Shown here one piece after another: positions 38,955-49,400 of a DNA stretch of 64,000 bases; position 1 is the stretch's first letter, and the number at the start of each line of letters is the position of its first letter. Under the pieces are notes generated by a model that did no database searches, was not told where the DNA came from, and saw only the letters and a program-made list of their open reading frames with translations. The stretch comes from Diphasiastrum complanatum (taxonomy: Eukaryota > Streptophyta > Lycopodiopsida > Lycopodiales > Lycopodiaceae). The stretch lies in contig CM055097.1 of assembly GCA_029204225.1 (NCBI GenBank), forward strand, positions 72,369,706 to 72,433,705, read 5' to 3'. The translations under genes and the position numbers were made by a program.

Positions 38955-39256
38955 TTTATTAATGTCCTTGAATACCCTAAGGTACATAGGACTCAGAAAA
39001 GGTACATGTCAAGTGTGCACATAGGAGCTTAAAGCTCAATCATCTATAAAACAACTGCTAATATAATGCCTGAAGCCTAAAGATGGTTGGCCCAGTCAGG
39101 GTCCGGCAGCCTAGAATTGAATAGCATGACGCCTATCAGCCTAGAAGAAGTGGTGAATGGTATGCTGTGAAGGTGTCACTGCGTGGTGTGCCATGGACCG
39201 CTGCCGTCAGGTAGGCTGTCGGTGTCGTCGTTGCTACGTGTCCATTTTGGACGAGA

Positions 39257-39292
<36 letters not shown>

Positions 39293-42200
39293 AGCTTTAC
39301 CAATATCTTTTCCATGCCAGAACGCACATAAGACAAGTAGTAAACATCAAGTATGTGGTGCAAATGGGAGAGTACAAAACATCTCTGATAACAGTAAAGA
39401 GAAAATATATGAGGTATAGCACATAATGAAACTAGAAACAAATGTCTGACTACTAAAATAGCCTAATAGTAATGGTAATGGTATAGCATGTTGTCAAATC
39501 CTGCTGTGACTGAAGAAAGATATAGTGGGGGTACTGATGGAGGTAGGACCAATGTATGCTGCTGACGTCGACAAGGAAGTCGTCTATGAGTGTGCCTGGT
39601 AAAAGGCTCATAAACCTTGAAAACAAGTTTCAAAAAGGGTAATCTTTTAAATCTACTGGCTTTTTCTCCCTTGTACTGACACTCCAATTATGTGTTAAAC
39701 CTTGAGGAAATCATTAACTATATTGCTATCAAAGGGCAGCTCCAAGTTAATCGGAATTGATAGGCAAGTACCAATCGTATGTAGCTTTACAATTTCCATA
39801 AGTCACAAGCCCATTTAAGATATTGTATAGAAAAAAGCCATTTGTTACCTTCCAATATGGAAGCATATCAGTTGAACGGGATTCTGTTTCCTTAAGTGCA
39901 GTATAGATAGCCTCAATAACAGGGCTGTCTGAAGTAAGAGAGTCAAAATCATAGTTGAATATTGACAAACCAATAACGTCCAGTGTAAGTTGTGAGAAAT
40001 TGGATTCCATGTTCACTGCAGTCCCTGTTTTTGAGGCAATTGTCAACTTCTCAACCAACCGTTCAGAACATTTACAAAAGACCTGATCCACCATTGTGGA
40101 AAGATACTGCTTATGAAGAGATGGCAAAACTGCTCTTCTGCGAACCTAGAAGCAAGCCATAAAATCACATACCAAAGTAAGATGCCATTGCACTTGCATA
40201 TCTTTTAAACTTGATCAAAAAACTAGAAGTTAAATAAAGGATGTAACAAAATGGTGCAAATACTATGCCCCTATAAAAGCAAGAACTTTCTTTGATTCCA
40301 CAATTTATTTAAACCAAAAAATAGCTTTCCTTGAAAGACAACATGAATCTCAAACAATTATTAGTGCAACACAAGAATGTAAACTTACAATATTTAAGAT
40401 TTCCGGATTGTTTCTTGTTTGTTTCGAAAGGATTGAAAGAGAACCATCAGATTCTCCAAGGCCTGAGAAGGCTAATATTTTAAAAGCTACCCAAGTCTCC
40501 TGTAGGTATTCCTACAGTTATTGGACTAGCTAGCCTAAAACTATATTTTAGCTCAAAAGAGCTCATTTTGGTGGAAGCATGCTATTTATCATTATAAGCA
40601 AATCCCAACAATGGTAAATACTTTACTCATTGAGTTCGCTCAACACCTTAATATGCCCTACGCATGTCTATAGTTTGGTTAACTCTCTATGTTTGACCAT
40701 CTATTTCAAGGTGATTAGTAGTACTCATTCTAAACCGCACTTCAATCTTATCCATTACGACAATCAAAATGACCCGTAAAGCGTGTATCTCTATCAAACA
40801 CTATGGATGATGGTAACTCGTGAAGTTTGAATACATGTTGCATGAATAGATCAGCTACACCAAGTGCATGTATCTTTTGTACTGGTAAAATGAGCCATTT
40901 TTGTGAGTCTGTCAACCACAACCATTACGACATCATGTTGAAGCTATGTATGAAGCACTTTGAACTTTCCTTCTAGATTGTGCGTTCAACCAAGAAAAGA
41001 GATTTCTAGAGGAGGAGGCGACATCTAGGGAGGGCAGCTGTTGCAAGGAGAGGATAGTTAGGGGATAGGTTTACTTTTGTGGATTCATTCTAGACTCTTT
41101 GAGTTTTGAAGAGACAGAGAAGTGACTCATATTTTCCAGGAACAGCTTGTAAGCCTATTGTGTGTGTGATAAGTTTATGAGTGTTTTTATGCACTTTTTT
41201 TATCAGGTGTGGATCTGCATTTGAACCTATGAGCTTTTACATCTTGAATGTTGTTATTAAAGCTTGAAAATTGCATATGAATGCTTCATAATGAGGTGTA
41301 CCTTTGAATTATGAGAGAAGATTGGATAGTGAGATTGTATATGTAGCAAAGCTATTCTTTTTTTTTCCAAACAAATTTAGCTGGGAAGTTTTGTTTTCGC
41401 AATTCATGGCCTATTAGATTTGTTGGCTATTCAATTTCATGGGCTGTTGGTGTTCGGCTCTCCATTCTTGAGCCTTTACATCTACCATGTCTCATCTATT
41501 TGTATCTCTCCACATTAGGAGAATTGGGAGGAATTCATTTGTGCAATACAAGATTTGAGTTTTCTCTCTCAATTTTAGCTTCCTCTTTCTTGAGGATTGT
41601 TGTTCTATGGCTGTCCACTATTTTCCAAATTTGGAAGTGTCCAATGTTCTTGATTGTTAGCATCTTTGATTCAACCAAATAGCCTTTGAAATCACCTATA
41701 TTTGGTTTCAGAGCAACTAAGATCCAATCTCCTCCAAACTTTGCATTTTTCAGGATAGGACTATTGGCATCCTTGAAAGGTATCTTTGTGCATATCACAT
41801 TTTTGGTGCAGAATATTTTGTCTAGCAAGATGGATATCACATTGGGAGAATTCCTAAGGTTGGTACCTCAAGCTAAAGAAGTATTAGCTTATAGATTGAC
41901 CAACAATGAAACCATAAGCCAGCGGAAACCACTATATTGTGCGGGATTTGAAGAATCAAATGAAGTACTCAATGTAGGGGCCGCCTGGGAAAGTGAACAA
42001 AGGAATATTACCTTGCCAATTCAACATAAACATTTTGATCGAGAGGCAACAGTGATAGATGGAGGATCCGAAGTGTTACAGCTTTTACTCCCTATCCCGG
42101 TTGTTTATTGTTTTTACTTATAGATGTACTTCTTGTAAATACAGAAATGGCTAAGTCACCGGCCTGTGGTGACCTTTGTAGCAGAAATGTAAATAAAGCT

Positions 42201-43000
42201 GTTAATGATGTTTTTGAGCCTCGGAGTCGCATGTTGCTTGGTTATAGGGTACTGGGTCATTAATCCAGAGTGGCTAGACTGACCTCCTAAAAATTAGGAG
42301 AGTTGACTACTCAACGTGGCACATGTCATATGCTCACTGAGACACTTGGTCCAGTGAATAAGTGACACATGTTAGGGTTGACCGGTCCAACATGACACGT
42401 GTCACATGCTCACTAGGACACCTGGTTCAGTGGATGAGTGACACATGTCAGCCTACTCACTTGCCTGTGTCAGGGTACTGCCAAGTGGCAAGTGTCGACT
42501 GTGCATGGAGTTGGCCATGTGTCGATATTTCGGAAGGGTCAGGGTTAAGGGGTGCTTGAGGATTGTGTATAAGTGAGCCTAGAGAGAGGCATTCATCATC
42601 ATAATCTATGCAGCAAAGGCTGGGAGGAGACGACGCAGCCAGCTCCACTGTGTTAGTGTTTTGCTTGCAGGGAATCATAAAGGCTGGAAATTTGTGACGA
42701 TCAGTGCATGTTTGGACGGGTGTCAGTAGGAAGATCAGGGAGAGCCTGACATTTGGAATCAGAGCGAGGGTTTGCAAGTTTTGGAAGCTTGGGACAGCAA
42801 AAAACAAACATGTTCTAGAGAGAGACAGTGTTTCCTGAAACGCGTTTCGAACGCTGAAACGCGTTCGAAACGGGACGAAACGACCCTGTTTCAAAACAGC
42901 ATTTCATTGTTCGAAACGATTGTTGAAAAAATGCAAATTTTTTTGCGATATAGAGCAGGCCCGAGGGTGTCTATTTTCACTTTTTGGCATGATAGAGAAG

Positions 43001-43056
<56 letters not shown>

Positions 43057-43186
43057 GGAGGGGAGAGTGTGTGTGTTCAATGTTGTAATCACTGATTATG
43101 TTGTGTTGTGATTTGTGAGTGTGGGTTGTGTGTTGTGTTGTGAAATGTGTTGTAACTTGTGATTGTGTTGAGAGAGAGATATTGAG

Positions 43187-43222
<36 letters not shown>

Positions 43223-43378
43223 GAGAGGGAGTGTTTGTGTGTTTGTGTGTGTGTGAAGTAGAGGGAGTGTGTGTGTGAGTCGTGGCATGTGTGTGTGTGT
43301 GTGTGAAATTTGAGTGTGGTGGTGTGTTTGTGTGTTTGTGTGTGTGGTGGTGTGTTAAACTGTGTTTGTGTGTGTGTG

Positions 43379-43409
<31 letters not shown>

Positions 43410-46400
43410 GATAGGGACTCGGGAGAGTGTGACATGTGTGAATTTTGAAAGAGAGGGAGAGAGTGAGGGAGAGTGTGTGTGTGTGTGTGAGGCTTGACTC
43501 TTGAGCTACTATGGAGGACGGAAGATCAATTCCATGATCGAGAGCTCAGGCGAGGATGGCAATCCTACGTCTCCTCTATCTATCCTGATCCCAGGGATCA
43601 GGATGCACTCATGGATGACTTGAATTTATTCAGGTATGTACTATGTAATTAGTAAATTGTAAAATGTATTCAGGTATGTATTCATCTATTTAGTATGTAT
43701 ATGTATGAAGTCTAAGGCTTAAGCTAGCTGCTAGTTAAAACTTAATAATAGTAACTTGTAAGCATTTAGTATTTACTATTTTGAAATTTGAATGGTGATG
43801 GATGTCGAATGTTCAGGACCGAGCGCCTCGATTTCGGTCATGTAGCTGCCATGCTGAGGGAAGGGTCCTCTCACAAGATTGCGCAGCAATTCATGTGAGA
43901 AAAATCTGATTCATACGAAGAGGAGGAATAGACTTTCTACTGCGCAGCTGGAGAGGTTGGTGTATGGGCATGCCAACCTACGGCTTGTGAAGAAGCTAAG
44001 AGAGACTGGGGAGCCCGTACAAGTAATGATTAATCTGAATTCTATAGCGTCTAGTATCTACCATGAATCATGATTTGTCTAGATAGTAGAGTCTAGACTC
44101 TACACTAAGAAGTTAGAACCTTTAGGCTTCAAGTTTCAGCTTTCAACATTTACATTTCAAATTTGCTATTTTTTTTTAAATCATTTACTACTATTGAGAA
44201 TCGAAATCTTGGTTTAATTTCAATTTTTGTAGGTTAATCCCGATGAGATCGATGTGGCAAAGGTTCCGAACTTGCCACCAAGATCACAAGAGGAGGAGGA
44301 TGTTTATGCTCTACTCCATCAGGAGGCCTTAGCAGCTGCAGTTTGATATCGATGCCCAATTCCCCGATTCACTGCGTTACATTAGTAGGCTTTTAGTACT
44401 TTGTAAGTTAAAACTTAAAAGTAATATGACATGTCGAGACTCGAGCCTAAGTCCTGATTCCAATTTCCTTGTGTGCATTGCGCAGGGCCTACCACTCGAG
44501 CTGCAGCACGCAGGACCAGGAGCGCAGGAGAGGGCCCGAGCCATGCAGCAGTCTCAAACACCTCTGAGAGTTCCTCTAGCTCTGACTCAGATGAGGAATC
44601 CGCCACTGAGGGTGAGGGATCGAATGAGGAGGATGAGGGTGACTCTGATGATGGGGAGGATGACATTGAGCCTGAGGACATGCCAGTGCCTTCACGACGA
44701 CAGCGTCCAAGGCGGGCAACTAGTTAAAGCATGCAACTTTTGCGATTAAGTTGGCATATTAGTCTACGGTTTGCAGTCTACAGTTCGACCTAAGGGCATG
44801 GTGGAAGATGTACCCGTTAAAATTGTTGGTGTCCAATTTGTCATTACTTTTGTAGTAACAGACTTACTAGAAGCACCATCAGTTTATCGTGTTTATTGGG
44901 ACGTCCTTGGTTACGAGTTGTGCAAGTAATTCATATCTAGGGTACAGGCAAAATCACATTTGAGAACTGCGAGCGAGCAATCAAAGTTGATCCATTAACT
45001 TGGGCCAGCAATTCACAAGGGAGATGATGATTCTTCCACAACGGATCATATTTGTGACCGAACAGAGTAGGCATTGGAAATCCATTATGATTCTCAAACT
45101 AATCACGGGAAGTAATCCTAAGCAAATTGTTGAAGTTAGACTTTATCTCAAGAATTTGAGATGAAGGACTTGGGACAAGTCCATTACTATCTTGGTTTAG
45201 AGGTGTGGAGGCTCCCACACTCACTCTTCCTCACACAAAGCAAACACATATACAACATGCTTGAGAAATTCAATCTTATGGACTACAAACCTGCTGCAAC
45301 TCAAGCAGAGATTAGGCTGTCCACACTAGATACAAATGAAGAAAAAGAAGTTGAAAAGACCTTGTATAGGCAACTGGTTGGTAGCCTCATATATGCTACT
45401 ATAACCAAGCCTGATATTGCATATAGTGTCGACTTTGTCAGCCAACATATGGAGAATCGAAAACGGATCCACCTCAAGGAAGCTAAGAGGATTCTTCGTT
45501 ATCTAAAGCATACAATTAATTGTGGACTTAAATATGCCGAGAATGACATATTCAATGGGCAAGTGATCCCACAAACCGGAGGTCAATTTCCAAATATGTT
45601 TTCTCACTTGGTTCAGCGGCGGTAACTTGGCTTTGTAAAAAGCAGCCTACAGTGGCGTTATCCTCTACCGAAGCTGAGTATAGAGCTGCAGCAACAGCCA
45701 CTTGCGAATGTGTTTGGCAGTGCACCTTGTTGGAAGATTGTGGCTTGCAACAATCAAATCTAGCACAGATTTTATGATAATCAAAGTTGCATCCAGCTTG
45801 CAAAAGACCCCGTTTTCCATGCATGCACCAAACATATCGAAATACACTACCATTTCATTCGCAAGAAGGTTCTAGCGGGAGAGTTGGAGCTTATTTATTG
45901 CGTTACTGATGACCAAATTGCAGACATATTTACAAAAAGCTTATCAAGGGACAGATTTGAAAATTTTGACTTTGGCTTGGGGTCAAAGAGAACAAACTTG
46001 TCATTAAGGGAGAGTGTTAGAAATAGAAACTCACACCTTTATATCAAGTTTTGGTCTAATGTCAAGTTTAATGTTAAACTTAGACCCTACCAATGTTCTA
46101 TACCCATTGGGGCCTTTTATTTTAATGTTCATTCACCTTGTAAGTTCATGGAGCCCTTTTAAAAATGGCCTTCAGAGTCCATACGAGTTTGACACTTCAA
46201 ATTCACTCCCATGAGGAGTTACATTTGTTGACTATTCAATTCCATGGGCTGTTGATGTTTGGCTGCTCTCCATTCTTGAGCCTTTACATGTACCATGTCT
46301 CATCTATTTGTATCTCTCCACATTAGGAAAATTGGGAGGGATTCATTTGTGCAATACAAGCTTTGAGTTTTCTCTCTCAATTTTTGCTTCCTCTTTCTTG

Positions 46401-49400
46401 AGGATTGTTGTTCTATGGCTGTCCACCAGTTTCCATATTTGAAAGTGTTCAATGTTCTGGATTGTTAGCATCTTAGTTCAACCCAATAGATTTGAAATCA
46501 CCTACACAGCCTACTTTATGTCTTCTCCAAAATAGGTGGATTCAGGTTGCGTTTGGCTGTCACCCTAGTCTTCCTAGCTATAGTGTGATACCTATAGAAT
46601 GCTCACTTCCAGATTATTTGTTAGTGTTAAGAGATGAAGGAAGCTCTTTTTTTTCTTTTCTTTCTCAAATGGGTTGGTAGATTCTTCAATGTTGTTGCTT
46701 ATTTGTGCTAATCCCTGCTCCAAATCACGATAGTGCAAAAAAATGGTGTGCTTTTACTGTCTTTTCTTCCACACATCTGGGAAATCATTTCAACAAACAT
46801 TCTACGAAGTGTCTTTCTAACAGCTTGGCTAGACTTTTGCGACTGATAATTAAAGCTATCAGGCAGTGATTGGAGTGCAACTGCTAGGCTAGCAATTCTC
46901 AACTGAGGTAATAGTAAAAGAAGGGAATCGACACACAACTGCTCACTCTCTCAAAAGAAAACAAAGAAATGCGCAATAGTTTTGCAAATTAACCGTCCAA
47001 TAGGAAAAGACTTTGAAGCAAGTACAATTTTCACAAACAAACTACAAAATCTCAAACAGTAGGCAAATTGCTCCCTGAGATGTTTGTTGCTCAGATCAGT
47101 GGCTAAAAAAGGATTGAAAGATGGAAAAGAACATTCGCTTCAAACAACCGCATTCTTAAAATTTCAAAAAGCTTCTTGATGCACACTTTTCAACTCTTTG
47201 AGTTGCCCTAAAACTAACTTTCATACCGCATGGAGCACAATGTTGCAAGAAGGAATGTACAAATGAATATGGCATTAATAGTTGGATCAAAATACACAAG
47301 ACCCTAGAAAATGTGTCGGAATTAAGCTTCAACCTGGCCACAGCCAATTTGCCCCTCCATAGGATAGGATATGTCACCTTCGTTGAACACCTTCAAAGAG
47401 GTGTGTAATTCTCAAAGGAGATCAATTGCCCATTTGTGTGTAGGAAAAAATGCGTCAGTCAACCTGCACTTCTTATGAGTAATCCAATGCCTATTTAATG
47501 GTATGATGGTTTGCGAGCATTTAGCTCAGAACCCAAAATGTGAGTGAATTTTTTACATAGATTGAGGCAAAAAATGCAAGTTTTTAGGGAACAATAAAGG
47601 ATGTGGACAGCCATGAAAAATAGTTGCAAGGTCAACAAAACATGGCAAAATGGGATTCAGAAATACATGTTATTTTAGGGCATTGTAATGGCTATCGATA
47701 GCTGCAAGCAGAGCAGCAAAAGATTGTCATATTAGCTACCGGAAATTCGCCCTAGAATCTCAAAGTTATGAGAGGGGAGGCCAAGAGGCAGTATGAGCCT
47801 TTGAAGCAAAGGTGGCGCAGCTAAAACGGCTTCCAAACACGCTCTAGACACCAAAGGGGAAAAAGGAGAAACATATTTCAAGCCGCAATGTCAAAGGGGT
47901 CAATAGCCAAGTGATCAAGAGGAAGATGCAAAGCAAGTTGAGTTTCACGATGGAGAGCGAGGGGAATATGAAAGTAGAGCCTTGGACGAGGGAAGCCCAA
48001 GTGAAGAGCGTCGAGGACGTCAAGGGAAGAAATCCAAGACCAAGCTGAAGCAGAGGGGGAATGAGGTGTTGAGAGAGGAGGGAGACGACTGAAGCAGCGT
48101 AGGACAAGAACGCTGGTGACGGGCAAGACCGCCTCTAGGAGAGAAGAAACGACCACAAGCATGGCAAGGAATCCGTTTAGGGGTTTGAGAAGGCAATGCA
48201 ACAAGGGTCGAAGGAGGTTCACAACCAAGCGAGAGGGCAACAGTGCCATGGGAAGAGCTGGCCGAAGGAGGAATGTTGAGGCAAGCGTGGAACCACCAGC
48301 AAAAACCACAGCCTAACGCGAATGAGGAGAGGAGTCTGGAGGAGGAGAGACAGTGGAAGCAGGTCGTTTGTGACTGAGAGGACGAAGTCGAGAGATGTCC
48401 GAAGCCATGAGAACGACTGTACAAAGGGATCCCTGTGATGGACCACCTCACCAACTGAACTGAGATCTTTTCTATATTTTATGATTTTTCTTCACACGGA
48501 ATGTCGTTAACCTCGATGGACCCGTCGGCCGATGTAAACCTTTTGCAATAGATTCCGAAGGACTTGCCTAAACAAAAATGCCCACCAAAAATCTGAAAGA
48601 CCAGCAATAGGAATTGTATTGAAAGCTTTACCGCTGCTCCTTTGCTGCCAAGTGAAAGATCTTAACTGTATAGTAGCGTTCAATCTCGTTGCCTCAAATG
48701 TTCTGCTATAGGAGACAAAGAGCCAGATTCTAATTCTGCAGGCTGCTACATAAAAACACCTATATCTTCTGATTCCGACTGAATCTGGATAAGGGACATG
48801 GGGTTTCGTTGCCCAAAGATAGCCTCTCCAACTCTACTGTAGTGAGCCGCTTTCATCTATTGAAGCATCTACCTATCCGAGATTGCTTGAGTTGCCTTGA
48901 CTGCCCTGGAAATCGTTACTAGATTCACATGCAAAGTGCTGAAATTCGCTGTGCTTGAAAAATCTCTGGTAGAGCTGCATGCAAAGTGTTGACTTGTGCT
49001 TCACATGCTCCTGGGTTTGCACGCTGGACCAGCTCAGAATTTACGGGAACCCTCACAGAGCTGAAACCTGCCAAAAATTTGCTAGAAATCTGCAAAAAGA
49101 GGGCGTCGTGGATTTGTAGCATTTATAAGCTCCAATTTGACTTCTGACAGCATGGGCTTCTGCACAAATTTCTGACCATGGCAAATTCAATCCTGTTGCA
49201 ACAGCCTGTTCGTGACCAGCTCCAACTCCCGAATCTTCCACAGCTATTCTCTGATGCAAAAACTACTTCAAAAGCTACGAGCAACCCCAAGAATTCTCTC
49301 TATAACGCATCTCCTACTCTGACCTCATTGTTCCAATGCTTTGTGCTTTAGCATACGATCATAGTAATGTCCCTCCGATGGGGAAATAGTAGCTATGCAA

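Noticed and set aside
41535-41840. Minus-strand 101-codon frame over the copia LTR
   Set aside because: It lies on the antisense strand of an LTR that is present twice; the frame is a by-product.
43003-43490. Centromeric or telomeric satellite
   Set aside because: Only dinucleotide runs of varying length; no plant telomere repeat TTTAGGG array and no higher-order satellite unit.
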